NCBI GenBank assembly: GCA_052326585.1
Contig: JBKQLU010000023.1
Coordinates: forward strand, 1-64,000
Origin: JAPLJC01 sp052326585
GTDB lineage: Bacteria > Desulfobacterota > Desulfobaccia > Desulfobaccales > 0-14-0-80-60-11
Length of the DNA stretch: 64,000 bases
Direction of reading: 5' to 3'
The notes beneath the pieces were generated by a model. The model was not told where the DNA came from, made no database searches, and saw only the letters and a list, made by a program, of their open reading frames with translations. How positions within the stretch are numbered: the first letter of the stretch is position 1; the number at the start of each line of letters is the position of its first letter. The translations under genes were made by a program, and so were the position numbers. Shown one piece after another: positions 16,870 through 24,714 of the stretch.

Positions 16870-18699
16870 ATGTGCGGCATCATCGGTTATCTGGGGCCCC
16901 GGGAGGCCATGCCTATCATCCTGGACGGCCTCAAGCGCCTGGAGTATCGCGGCTACGATTCCGCCGGGATGGCGGTGATCAGCGATCACGCCGTCGACAT
17001 TCGCCGCAGCCTGGGTAAACTGGCGGAACTGGAAAAATTGTTAAGCCAGCATCCCCTGCCGGGCCAGGTGGGTATCGGCCACACCCGCTGGGCCACCCAT
17101 GGCCGCCCCTCCGAGGCCAACGCCCATCCCCACCTGGTGGACTCCATCGCGGTGGTTCACAACGGCATCATCGAGAACTATCTGGACCTCAAGGAAGACC
17201 TGCTCAAGGAGGGCCACCACTTCTCATCGGAGACGGATACGGAGATCGTCTCGCACCTCATCGTCAAGCATCTGCGCCAGGGGGCGGAATATCTGGAGGC
17301 GGTGCGCCTCTCCCTGGAGGCCATCCGGGGATCCTACGCCCTGGTCATGGTCAATGCCAATGAGCCCCGGATGCTGGTGGCGGCCCGCAAGGAGAGCCCC
17401 CTGATCCTGGGGCTGGGGGAGGAGGAATATTTCCTGGCCTCCGATATCCCCGCCATCCTGCCCTACACCCGGCGGGTGATCTTTCTGGAGGACCACGACC
17501 TGGTGGTTCTCAAAGAGGGTGGCTTTTCCCTGCTGGGGCGGGACGGGCAGCCGGTTAGCCGCCAGGTGCACCAGATCTCCTGGAGCCCGGCCATGGCGGA
17601 GAAGGCGGGCTACAAACACTTCATGAAGAAGGAGATCTTCGAGCAGCCCCGCGTCTTGATCGACACCTTTAGGGGCCGGATCGACCCCGACCTGGGAGAG
17701 GTGATGCTGGAGGAGATCGCCCTCTCCCAGGAGGATATCCAGAAGCTGCGCAAGATCTTTCTGGTAGCCTGCGGCACCTCCTACCATGCCGCCATGGTGG
17801 GCAAGATCCTGATCGAGAGCCTGAGCCGCCTGCCGGTGGAGGTGGACCTGGGCTCCGAGTTCCGTTACCGCCGGCCCCTGGTGGATGCCGGGACCCTGTT
17901 GATTCCCATCTCCCAATCCGGGGAGACCGCGGACACCCGGGCCGGACTCATAGCCGGCAAGGAACTGGGGGCCAAAAGTCTGGCCATCGTCAACGCGGTG
18001 GGCTCCAGCATCGCCCGGGAGGCCGACGCGGTCCTTTACACCCACGCCGGCCCGGAGATCGGGGTGGCCTCCACCAAGGCCTTCAGCACCCAGTTGGTGG
18101 CCCTCTATCTCATTGCCCTGTTTCTGGCCAGCCGCACCGGAAAGATCACCCGGGACCAGGTGCGGCATCGCCTCCAGGAATTATTGAAATTGCCCACCTG
18201 GGTCCAGGAGACCCTGGACCTGGATGAAAAGATCCGGGAGACGGCGCGGCGCTACATGGAGGCGCGCAACTTTCTCTACCTGGGGCGGGGTCTCCATTAT
18301 CCCATCGCCCTGGAGGGGGCCTTGAAACTCAAGGAAATCTCCTATATCCACGCCGAAGGCTACGCCGCCGGGGAGATGAAACACGGCCCCATTGCTTTGA
18401 TCGACCGGGAGATGCCGGTGGTGGTCCTGGCCACCCGGAGCCCGGTGCTGGAGAAGATCCAGGGAAATATCGAAGAGGTGACGGCCCGGGGCGGGCGCAT
18501 CATCGCCATCACCGAAGCCGACAATTACCAGGTCCAGGAACGGGTGGAGAGCGTGATTCCGGTGCCCCAGGCGCCCCTGGATCTCTCCCCCAGCGTCCTG
18601 GTGACCCCCCTGCAACTGCTGGCCTATCACATCGCCGACCTCAGGGGCACCGACGTGGACCAACCCCGCAACCTGGCCAAGAGCGTCACGGTGGAATAA
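16870..18699 (+). CDS. glmS: Glutamine-fructose-6-phosphate aminotransferase
   Basis: 609 residues. Nucleophile Cys2 after Met1 (MCGIIGYLG) starts the glutaminase domain (1-240, with GHTRWATHG and HNGIIEN). Two SIS sugar-isomerase domains follow (about 290-430 and 460-600), ending in the conserved DQPRNLAKSVTVE tail. It makes glucosamine-6-phosphate, the entry step of amino-sugar synthesis. Ribosome site GGGAGG. The 150-base upstream gap is too short for a glmS ribozyme and shows no such core. Confidence 0.97.
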   Translation: MCGIIGYLGPREAMPIILDGLKRLEYRGYDSAGMAVISDHAVDIRRSLGKLAELEKLLSQHPLPGQVGIGHTRWATHGRPSEANAHPHLVDSIAVVHNGIIENYLDLKEDLLKEGHHFSSETDTEIVSHLIVKHLRQGAEYLEAVRLSLEAIRGSYALVMVNANEPRMLVAARKESPLILGLGEEEYFLASDIPAILPYTRRVIFLEDHDLVVLKEGGFSLLGRDGQPVSRQVHQISWSPAMAEKAGYKHFMKKEIFEQPRVLIDTFRGRIDPDLGEVMLEEIALSQEDIQKLRKIFLVACGTSYHAAMVGKILIESLSRLPVEVDLGSEFRYRRPLVDAGTLLIPISQSGETADTRAGLIAGKELGAKSLAIVNAVGSSIAREADAVLYTHAGPEIGVASTKAFSTQLVALYLIALFLASRTGKITRDQVRHRLQELLKLPTWVQETLDLDEKIRETARRYMEARNFLYLGRGLHYPIALEGALKLKEISYIHAEGYAAGEMKHGPIALIDREMPVVVLATRSPVLEKIQGNIEEVTARGGRIIAITEADNYQVQERVESVIPVPQAPLDLSPSVLVTPLQLLAYHIADLRGTDVDQPRNLAKSVTVE

Positions 18700-18703
18700 A
18701 AAA

Positions 18704-18757
18704 AGGTAGGGGTTAGGTATTACCAGCCCATAGGCCTCACCCCTATCCCCTGATCCC
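18704..18757. repeat. Facing pair of short 7-bp-period arrays after glmS
   Basis: Left: AGGTAGG GGTTAGG (18704-18717). Right: CCTCACC CCTATCC CCTGATC CC (18735-18757), near the reverse complement. It sits between the converging ends of glmS and the zinc operon, so it might also serve as a bidirectional stop signal, though it lacks a T-run. Confidence 0.6.
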
Positions 18758-18762
18758 GGCAT

Positions 18763-19047
18763 TTATTCGCAAAGCAAGGCGAAGCGCGGCCGGCGGATCG
18801 ATTCGTGGTGGCAGAGAGGGCAGCGGGAGGGGGTGGTGAGGCGCTCCCGTTTCTTAAAGGCAAAGCCGCAGTTCTTGCAGACCGCCGGGGTGGTACGGAA
18901 CCGGCAACCGGGCCCCGGGGCCAGGGCGATGTGAGCCAGGTGGTCCAGCACCTCCTTCTCCGGCAAGGAGAGGCGTTGGGAGAGTTCCAGGCTGGAGAAT
19001 ACGTCCTCCCGCAACAATTCTTTGATCATTTGACGCGGGGTCGGCAT
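18763..19047 (-). CDS. HTH transcriptional regulator fused to a zinc ribbon
   Basis: 94 residues. A winged-helix-like N-terminal part (LLREDVFSSLELSQRLSLPE, then KEVLDHLAHIA) is followed by a ribbon with C57-C60 and C76-C79 (CKNCGFAFKKRERL...CPLCHHE). This matches the family of small HTH/Zn-ribbon predicted regulators (COG3357 type). It is the last gene of the zinc operon, 27 bases after sodC, so a zinc-sensing or zinc-storage regulatory role is a reasonable inference. It would be a second regulator beside the Fur-type protein at the head of the operon. Confidence 0.75.
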   Translation of the reverse strand: MPTPRQMIKELLREDVFSSLELSQRLSLPEKEVLDHLAHIALAPGPGCRFRTTPAVCKNCGFAFKKRERLTTPSRCPLCHHESIRRPRFALLCE

Positions 19048-19074
19048 GGAGACCCCTCCATCGGATCGGGGCTG

Positions 19075-19602
19075 CTACTGTCTGGTGATCGGGCCGCAAG
19101 CGATACGGGGGCCGGCGTTGCCCACGGGCTGGGACATCTGATCATCGGGATGCTCGTGGATCACCAGGGAGGTGCCGCCCGCCTGAAAAAGAGAATTCTT
19201 CTCCCCTTCCTTCAGGGTGACCAGGGGCGCCAATATCTGAACAGTGGCGCGGCCGTCCTGACCCACCTCGATGTTGGGAAGGTCCCCGGCGTGGGGCCCC
19301 AGGGGATTTTTCAAGCCATGCTCCTTTCCAAACGGGTTGAAGTGGCCCCCGGCGCTCGTGAAGTCCGGGGGTTGACAGACCCCTTTTTCGTGGATATGCA
19401 TCGCGTGGACCCCGGGGGGCATATTTTCCAGGATAAGATCAATCAGGACACCAGTGGGAGTCTGGGTAAATTTGGCCTCGCCGACCTTCTGCCCCTGGGC
19501 GTTGACCAGGTCCGCCTTGGCCGCTGGCCCCTTGGATTCACCGCAGCCCCAGATCAGCACTGCTGCCAAAGCCATTGCCGCTGCCAGGACTCTTGATCTC
19601 AT
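19075..19602 (-). CDS. sodC: Cu-Zn superoxide dismutase, lipoprotein
   Basis: 175 residues from ATG 19602, chosen because AAGGAGG lies 6 bases upstream and the start gives a clean lipoprotein signal with lipobox Cys20 (LIWGC). Metal ligands visible: H69 and H71 (HIHEKG), H87 (GGHFNPF), H95, H104, D107 (PHAGDLPN) and H149. The disulfide pair is C76 and C169. It dismutates superoxide in the periplasm. Placement directly behind the zinc uptake genes suggests co-regulation by zinc supply. Anaerobes often keep such enzymes for transient oxygen exposure. Confidence 0.95.
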   Translation of the reverse strand: MRSRVLAAAMALAAVLIWGCGESKGPAAKADLVNAQGQKVGEAKFTQTPTGVLIDLILENMPPGVHAMHIHEKGVCQPPDFTSAGGHFNPFGKEHGLKNPLGPHAGDLPNIEVGQDGRATVQILAPLVTLKEGEKNSLFQAGGTSLVIHEHPDDQMSQPVGNAGPRIACGPITRQ

Positions 19603-19687
19603 CTGAGCCCTCCTTAGGATGATTTTTGCGGGTTCCCCTAAATTTAAGACGCACCTGGCCAAAATCCACCCCCGCAGGGCAATTACC

Positions 19688-20614
19688 TCAGATGCCTTTC
19701 CGCATGGCCGCGGCAATCAGGGTGACATTATGCCTAAACATCTCCAGGTAGGTGGGGGCCGGCCCATCCGGCTTGGACAAGGCATCGGAATAGAGCGTGC
19801 CCCCCAAGGTGACGCCGCTTTCTTTGGCGACCTGCTCCATCAGGCGCGGATCGGTGACGTTTTCCAAAAAGACGGCGGTGGTCTTTTCCCGGCGGATCTG
19901 TTTGATGAGATTGGCGATATCGCGGGCGGAGGCCTCACTTTCGGTGCTGAAGCCGACGGGTGAGATAATGGTAATACCATAGGCCGCCCCAAAATAACCG
20001 AAGGCGTCATGGGTGGTGATCATGCGCCGCTTCGGTTTGGGTATGCCGGAAAATTCCTGCCGCACCCATTGATCGAGTTCGTTAAGCTGCGCGGTATAGG
20101 CCGCGGCATTGGCCCGATAGACGGAGGCGCCGGCGGGATCTGCCGTTTCCAGCCCCCTGGCGATATTTTGGACATAAAGCCGGGCGTTGCCCACATCCTG
20201 CCAGGCATGAGGGTCAACCATCAAAGGCCCGTGTTTGGCGCCCGTCTCGAGTTCTTCCGCCGCCATCTTCCGGGACTTAACCCCCTGGCTGGCCACCACC
20301 ACCGGGCCCTGGTAGCCGGAAGTCTTGACCAGACGATCCAGCCAGCCCTCCAGGGCGAGGCCATTGACCACGACCAGGTCGGCGCCGCCCACGGCCTTGG
20401 CATCCGCCGGGGTCGGCTCGTAGACGTGGACGTCTCCATCGGGACCGACCAGGGTGGTTACCTCGATCCGGTCGCCGCCGACGTTTTTGGCCAGGTCGCC
20501 GAGGATGCTGAAGGTGGCGACCACCTTGAGCTTCTTCTCGGCACTGGCCGCGGTTCCGCCTCCGGCCAGGCAGAGGGCCAAAACCAGGCTGAAAACTCTG
20601 AGGCTCACTGACAT
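19688..20614 (-). CDS. znuA: Zinc ABC transporter substrate-binding protein (ZnuA/TroA family)
   Basis: 308 residues with a signal peptide (1-25, cut after ASA). Cluster A-I ligands can be placed: H63 (DVHVYEPTP), H136 (DPHAW), H202 (THDAFGYF) and D277 (LYSDALS). A His rather than Glu in the third position is the zinc-type arrangement; Mn-type proteins carry Glu there. The His-rich loop of enterobacterial ZnuA is absent. It delivers metal to the ZnuB-ZnuC importer encoded immediately upstream. Confidence 0.9.
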   Translation of the reverse strand: MSVSLRVFSLVLALCLAGGGTAASAEKKLKVVATFSILGDLAKNVGGDRIEVTTLVGPDGDVHVYEPTPADAKAVGGADLVVVNGLALEGWLDRLVKTSGYQGPVVVASQGVKSRKMAAEELETGAKHGPLMVDPHAWQDVGNARLYVQNIARGLETADPAGASVYRANAAAYTAQLNELDQWVRQEFSGIPKPKRRMITTHDAFGYFGAAYGITIISPVGFSTESEASARDIANLIKQIRREKTTAVFLENVTDPRLMEQVAKESGVTLGGTLYSDALSKPDGPAPTYLEMFRHNVTLIAAAMRKGI

Positions 20615-20632
20615 AATCCTCTCCTTTTTAGT

Positions 20633-21511
20633 TCACCCGGTAAGATGCCGGGCCATCCGGTAACGGGCGTAGATACTGCCATGCGCGCCACAGAGGACTG
20701 AAAAGGCGTAGCCCAGGCCGGCAGTCAGGATGATCGCAGGCCCGGAAGGGAGGTTGCCATGGTAGGACAGCAGGAGGCCGGCATAGCCGGACAACATGGC
20801 GATGACCACCGCGACCAGGGCCGTGGACCAGACCTGCCTGGCCCAGAAACGGGCGGAGACCGCCGGCAGCATCATCATTCCCACGGCCATCAAGGTTCCC
20901 AAGGCCTGGAATCCGGCCACCAGGTTGAGGACCACCAGGACCAGGAAAATTAGATGGACTACCGCCCCTTTGCCGCTGACCGACCTCAGGTAACCGGGAT
21001 CGAAACATTCAACGATGAGAGGCCGGTAGATGATCGCCAGGATCAGCAGAGTGGCAGTGGTAATGGCGGCCACTAAGACCAGGCCGGCGTCGTCCACCGC
21101 CAGAATGGTGCCAAAAAGCACGTGAACCAGGTCGAGACTGCTGCCCCGCCAGGAAATCAGGAGAACCCCCAAGGCCAGGGAAACCAAGTATAAGGCCGCA
21201 AAACTGGCATCCTCCCGCAGCAGCGTGACACGGCTGATCGCCCCGGACAGCAGGGCCACGGTGAGACCGGCGGCGATGCCTCCCAGGGTCATGGAGTAGA
21301 GGGATAGGCCGGAAACCAGGAAGCCCAGGGCCACCCCGGGTAGCACCGCATGGGACAGGGCGTCTCCCACCAGGCTCATGCGCCTCAAGACCAACAGCAC
21401 CCCGATGGGACCGCATCCCAGGCCGAGGGCCAGGCAGGCCACCAGGGCGTGGCGCATGAAGATGAAATCCTGGAAGGGCGCCAGGAAGATGGCCCAGAGA
21501 TGGCTCAACAT
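20633..21511 (-). CDS. znuB: Zinc ABC transporter permease (ZnuB family)
   Basis: 292 residues with about eight membrane helices. The segments RRMSLVGDALSHAVLPGVAL (about 43-62) and GTLMAVGMMMLPAVSARFWA are typical of the ABC-3 metal permease family. Its start overlaps the end of the ATPase gene by 7 bases. Together with the ATPase and the binding protein it forms a complete importer. Substrate zinc is inferred from the binding protein ligands and the Zur-type regulator. Confidence 0.92.
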   Translation of the reverse strand: MLSHLWAIFLAPFQDFIFMRHALVACLALGLGCGPIGVLLVLRRMSLVGDALSHAVLPGVALGFLVSGLSLYSMTLGGIAAGLTVALLSGAISRVTLLREDASFAALYLVSLALGVLLISWRGSSLDLVHVLFGTILAVDDAGLVLVAAITTATLLILAIIYRPLIVECFDPGYLRSVSGKGAVVHLIFLVLVVLNLVAGFQALGTLMAVGMMMLPAVSARFWARQVWSTALVAVVIAMLSGYAGLLLSYHGNLPSGPAIILTAGLGYAFSVLCGAHGSIYARYRMARHLTG

Positions 21512-22248
21512 ACCCCGCTCCGAGGACAGGTCTCCGCCTCTTCGTCCCAGGCCTCGGACATCCGCTGGGCGCGTTGCAAATTCTCCGGATTGAGGACCTC
21601 CCCGGTATCTCCCCAGGCGATGGGCTCCCGGGCTAGCAGCAAGGTTCTGGGGAAATAGGAGTGCACCTGCTCATAGCTGTGCAGCGCCGCAATGATGGTG
21701 CGGTTCTCGGCGTGCCAGCGGTTCACCACCTGGAGGAGATCGTCGGTGGTCCGGCTATCCATGGAGTTGAAGGGCTCATCCAGGAGGATGACGGGAGCGT
21801 CCTGGAGGAGCAGGCGGGCAAAAAGGACCCGCTGAAACTGGCCCACCGAGAGATCGCTGATGGGCCGGCGCTCAAAACCCTCCAGCCCCACCGCGGCTAA
21901 GGCCTCCCGGGCCTTCCGCCACAGTTCGTCCCGCATGCCGGCGAACATGCCGATGCGCTCCCAGAGACCCAGGGCCACGAGGTCCAGAACCGTTATGGGG
22001 AAACTCCGGTCGATCTCCGCCTGTTGCGGCAGGTAGGCAATCCGGGAGATTTCCAGGCCCCCCAGGTCGATCCCGCCGGTAAAGGGCCGCAGGAGCCCTG
22101 CAATTCCCTTTAACAGGGTACTCTTCCCCGAGCCATTGGGTCCCACCAGTGCGGTCATCGATCCCGACGCGAAGGTTCCGGAAAGATGATGGACCGCGGG
22201 ATGGCCTTCATAACCCAGGGTGAGATCGCGGATCACAATGGCTGCCAT
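21505..22248 (-). CDS. znuC: Zinc ABC transporter ATP-binding protein (ZnuC family)
   Basis: 247 residues from ATG 22248, which gives the correct N-terminus (MAAIVIRDLTLGYEG); a longer in-frame reading upstream overlaps the small membrane protein gene. Walker A GPNGSGKS at 36-43, Q-loop YLPQQAEID, signature LSVGQFQR, Walker B VILLDEPF and the switch His (ALHSY). It energises the ZnuB permease. Confidence 0.92.
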   Translation of the reverse strand: MAAIVIRDLTLGYEGHPAVHHLSGTFASGSMTALVGPNGSGKSTLLKGIAGLLRPFTGGIDLGGLEISRIAYLPQQAEIDRSFPITVLDLVALGLWERIGMFAGMRDELWRKAREALAAVGLEGFERRPISDLSVGQFQRVLFARLLLQDAPVILLDEPFNSMDSRTTDDLLQVVNRWHAENRTIIAALHSYEQVHSYFPRTLLLAREPIAWGDTGEVLNPENLQRAQRMSEAWDEEAETCPRSGVC

Positions 22249-22261
22249 TGAGTCTCTCTTC

Positions 22262-22444
22262 TTAAAGCCAGCCGGCGGCCCAGGCCACGGCCAGCCATAG
22301 AAGGGCGGTAGCCGCCCCGGCGCAGAGCAGGCGGGCCCCGATACTCCACCCCAGGGGAGAAACGGGAGCCGGGACCGCGGTAAGCTCAACTGATGCCGCA
22401 GCCATTGAGTCGTCACTTACTGCTTTCTCGTCGGCATGGCCCAT
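22262..22444 (-). CDS. Small single-helix membrane protein in the zinc operon
   Basis: 60 residues from ATG 22444 (a GTG at 22477 would add 11). The C-terminal half is one membrane helix (GARLLCAGAATALLWLAVAW, then AAGWL); the N-terminal half is acidic and polar. It ends 13 bases before znuC and lies between the regulator and the transporter genes, so it is probably part of the same transcript. The ribosome site is weak, and I recognise no family. A helper of the transporter is a guess. Confidence 0.45.
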   Translation of the reverse strand: MGHADEKAVSDDSMAAASVELTAVPAPVSPLGWSIGARLLCAGAATALLWLAVAWAAGWL

Positions 22445-22581
22445 GGTTGGTAATCCAGCCTCAGGAGCGGCTCTCACGGTTAGCGCCGCTCGCTGAGGTA
22501 CAAGCGGGTTGTTTTAAAGGGGACGGTCCAGGGGAAGCAATCATGTCAATTTTGGGCGAGCCGCCTGGGCTGGCGAGCGGC

Positions 22582-23019
22582 TCAGGTGGCTTCGGCCTCC
22601 CGGCACTTATGGCAAATCCCGGCCAGCCGAATTTCGATGTGCTCGGCCCGGTTCCCCAGCGGCCCTTGCAGATCGGCCAAGACGCGGCTCATAGGCGCCG
22701 GGTCCAGGCACTCGATTTCCTGGCAGGTGCGGCACTGGAAATGGGGGTGGGGGGGCCGGTGCTCACAAGACAGTTCATAGTGATTCACCCGGCCTTGCAG
22801 GGACAGGCGGCGCACCATGCCGCGGCGGCAAAAATCCTCCAGGATGCGGTAGACCGTCACCTTGTCCACCCGGCGGCGGGCCCGGATGGCCGTCAGGATC
22901 TCTTGGGCCTGCAGGGCCCGGGTCGCGTCCCCGAGCACCTCCAAGACCGCCAGACGCGCCGCGGTGAGCTTTAACCCCTGGGTAGCCAGACACTGGCGGA
23001 AATCGCAACTGTCACTCAT
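22582..23019 (-). CDS. zur: Fur-family regulator, probably Zur
   Basis: 145 residues. Winged helix in 10-72 (LKLTAARLAVLEVLGD, then VDKVTVYRILEDF, the recognition helix), dimerisation domain with H80 and HPHFQCRTC, structural zinc site C96-C99 and C136-C139 (CHKC). The Fur family covers Fe, Zn, Mn and peroxide sensors; first place in an operon with znuCBA makes zinc sensing most likely. It would repress the operon when zinc is plentiful. A promoter with a dyad over the start point lies just upstream. Confidence 0.85.
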   Translation of the reverse strand: MSDSCDFRQCLATQGLKLTAARLAVLEVLGDATRALQAQEILTAIRARRRVDKVTVYRILEDFCRRGMVRRLSLQGRVNHYELSCEHRPPHPHFQCRTCQEIECLDPAPMSRVLADLQGPLGNRAEHIEIRLAGICHKCREAEAT

Positions 23020-23036
23020 ACCGGTGACTCCAAAAT

Positions 23037-23081
23037 CAACTTAGTTGCAAATATCATAAAGGCTGGCGCCCAAAAGGTCAA
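23037..23081 (-). promoter_or_regulatory. Promoter and dyad of the zinc operon
   Basis: On the minus strand: TTGACC (23081-23076), 17-base spacer, TATGAT (23058-23053). The perfect dyad CAACT-N-AGTTG at 23037-23047 covers the expected start point and is a candidate regulator site. It does not resemble the enterobacterial Zur box. Confidence 0.6.
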
Positions 23082-23252
23082 GTTGGCAGCTTAAACCGAA
23101 AACCATAAAACCATCACTCTCTTTTTTATCGCGGCCCGGGCCTGAACCCCTACCGCGCCGCCCGGGGGAGAGGGAACTCGTCACAGAATTGCGATCTCAT
23201 TCGCAGACCCCGTTAGGAGGGAACAAAAATTTGAATCGCACCCCTAATAGCA

Positions 23253-23269
23253 ATAATTACTGTAATTAT
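23253..23269. promoter_or_regulatory. 17-bp perfect palindrome
   Basis: ATAATTAC-T-GTAATTAT, in AT-rich DNA about 235 bases upstream of the zur start and 414 bases upstream of the AhpD-like gene. Shape and length fit a dimeric repressor site, possibly Fur-family. Confidence 0.5.
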
Positions 23270-23493
23270 AAATAGATAACTAATTTAGCATCGTAAACCT
23301 GGCTGGCGCCGGTATAAATTATTGAACCGGGGCGTTTGGGTTCCTTGATATATCTTATTGATATTTATATTAAAAATGCTTATCAGATTTTGGCATATTT
23401 ACTGCATGTATTATGAATCAGTATATGAACGCAATTAGGGTACTCACATCCCCCCCTTAATCAAAGTTCATATACCATTTTCTCCTTTGACCG

Positions 23494-23532
23494 ACTGGCC
23501 GGGTACCTCCCCCACCTGGCCAGTTTTTTTTT
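23494..23532 (+). terminator. Strong orphan terminator
   Basis: ACTGGCCGGGT pairs with ACCTGGCCAGT (one G-T pair) across a 9-base loop, followed by nine T. No + strand gene lies in the 450 bases before it, so it must end a non-coding or very short transcript. Confidence 0.85.
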
Positions 23533-23682
23533 GGCCGGGGTATATAGAGCCTTGGGAAGGAGAAAGCCCGGCCAAGGCAAGCCGGTCCATCTATTAGCAG
23601 GCAGCAGGTTGGGAAATATCCGGGCGCAATCCTGAGCCCCGGCAAACTCAACGTTCCATTCTCAAAAGACGGGAGGCCCCTC

Positions 23683-24015
23683 ATGTCGAAAGAAACCTTT
23701 CCTGCCTGGTACAATCTGATCAAAGAGAAACATGGGAAATTCGTCAAGGCCCTGGAGCAGTTGGGAGAGACGGCGCGCCGGGAAGGGCCTTTGGATGAAA
23801 AGACGACGCACCTGGTGCAATTGGCGGCCGCGGCCGCCATCCGTTCGGAAGGCTCGGTGCACAGCCACCTGCGCCGGGCCATGCAAGCCGGCGCCACCCC
23901 CGAGGAGATCTATCACACCATCATCATGCTCACCAGCACCATCGGTTTTCCCAATACCTCCGCGGCCCTGAGCTGGGTCTATAGCGCCCTGGAGAAGAAG
24001 CGGGTGGCGAAATAA
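23683..24015 (+). CDS. AhpD-fold (carboxymuconolactone decarboxylase-like) protein lacking the CxxC
   Basis: 110 residues, all helical. The signature region reads RSEGSVHSHLRRAMQAGAT at 54-72. In AhpD-type thiol enzymes this is RCxxCxxxH; here both Cys positions are Ser (S55, S58) and only the His (H62) is kept. The protein has no cysteine at all, so disulfide-reductase activity is unlikely; a non-redox role within the fold is implied. GGGAGG precedes the ATG. It stands alone, after the orphan terminator. Confidence 0.8.
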   Translation: MSKETFPAWYNLIKEKHGKFVKALEQLGETARREGPLDEKTTHLVQLAAAAAIRSEGSVHSHLRRAMQAGATPEEIYHTIIMLTSTIGFPNTSAALSWVYSALEKKRVAK

Positions 24016-24255
24016 AGGGCCAGCAGGAGGAGGGGCTCGGTTGGCGCGCCTGCGCAGGGATCTGCTGACTGGCTCTGGGCGCTGAAATTCAAGTATTCCC
24101 GCGTCTGATCCAGGCGATGGCCTCGTTTTTGCTCTTACCGGTGCTCTTCAGCACATAATCAAGGTTTATTCGAGATTAGGCGGCGCCCTTTTTTTGGGGG
24201 TCCCCGGCCGGCAAAAAATCACCTGACGCCTGGAGAACTACTGGTAAACAGCAAA

Positions 24256-24684
24256 CTATTGCCATTGAATGCCATACCCTGCCACGCGCCATTTACCATT
24301 ACCTTCAAGCTGTGTATTTACCGTCTCCATTCCAGATTTGCCGTTGGCAAAGGAGGTCTCAAACTGAATGACGACATACTGCCCCTCTGGGGCATTCGGC
24401 AGTGATGTCTTCGTAGTCAGGCTCTTTACTTTCCTGGAAATTAGTTTGCCGAGTGGTTTCCGTACTTCCTGCATCGATTTCACCCACTCCGCTTCCGTGA
24501 TGACCTTCTTGAAATAGGCGGCCCCTTGCTGCCAACTTGGCGCATATTCTCCAGTGTCGACCGTAGAAAGCCAATTTTTTGCCGCGGCCAGGGCAGCTTC
24601 CTGCTGCCTGGTCTCCGCCCCGAAGGCCACCTGCGGCACGAGCAGGGCTGCGAGCACCAACCCGATTAAGACTTTTCTCCGCAA
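24256..24684 (-). CDS. Secreted DUF4019-type protein
   Basis: 142 residues with a signal peptide (1-22, cut near FGA). The mature part (AAKNWLSTVDTGEYAPSWQQ, KKVITEAEWVKSMQEVRKPL, then the C-terminal WRVAGYGIQ) matches the DUF4019 pattern of small periplasmic proteins with a conserved Trp-rich end. Function unknown. A GGAGAATC site precedes the start. It lies 30 bases downstream of the acetoacetyl-CoA synthetase gene on the same strand and may share its transcript. Confidence 0.75.
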   Translation of the reverse strand: MRRKVLIGLVLAALLVPQVAFGAETRQQEAALAAAKNWLSTVDTGEYAPSWQQGAAYFKKVITEAEWVKSMQEVRKPLGKLISRKVKSLTTKTSLPNAPEGQYVVIQFETSFANGKSGMETVNTQLEGNGKWRVAGYGIQWQ

Positions 24685-24714
24685 AGCGATTCTCCTCCAA
24701 ATTCTGGAAATCTT

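Larger units (their letters stand above)
23082..23682. other. 601-base gap without a gene
   Basis: No ORF with a ribosome site and recognisable content. It holds a 17-bp palindrome (23253-23269), an AT-rich possible promoter around 23345-23373 and a strong orphan terminator (23494-23532). A small RNA running from about 23380 to 23532 on the + strand is possible. Confidence 0.5.
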
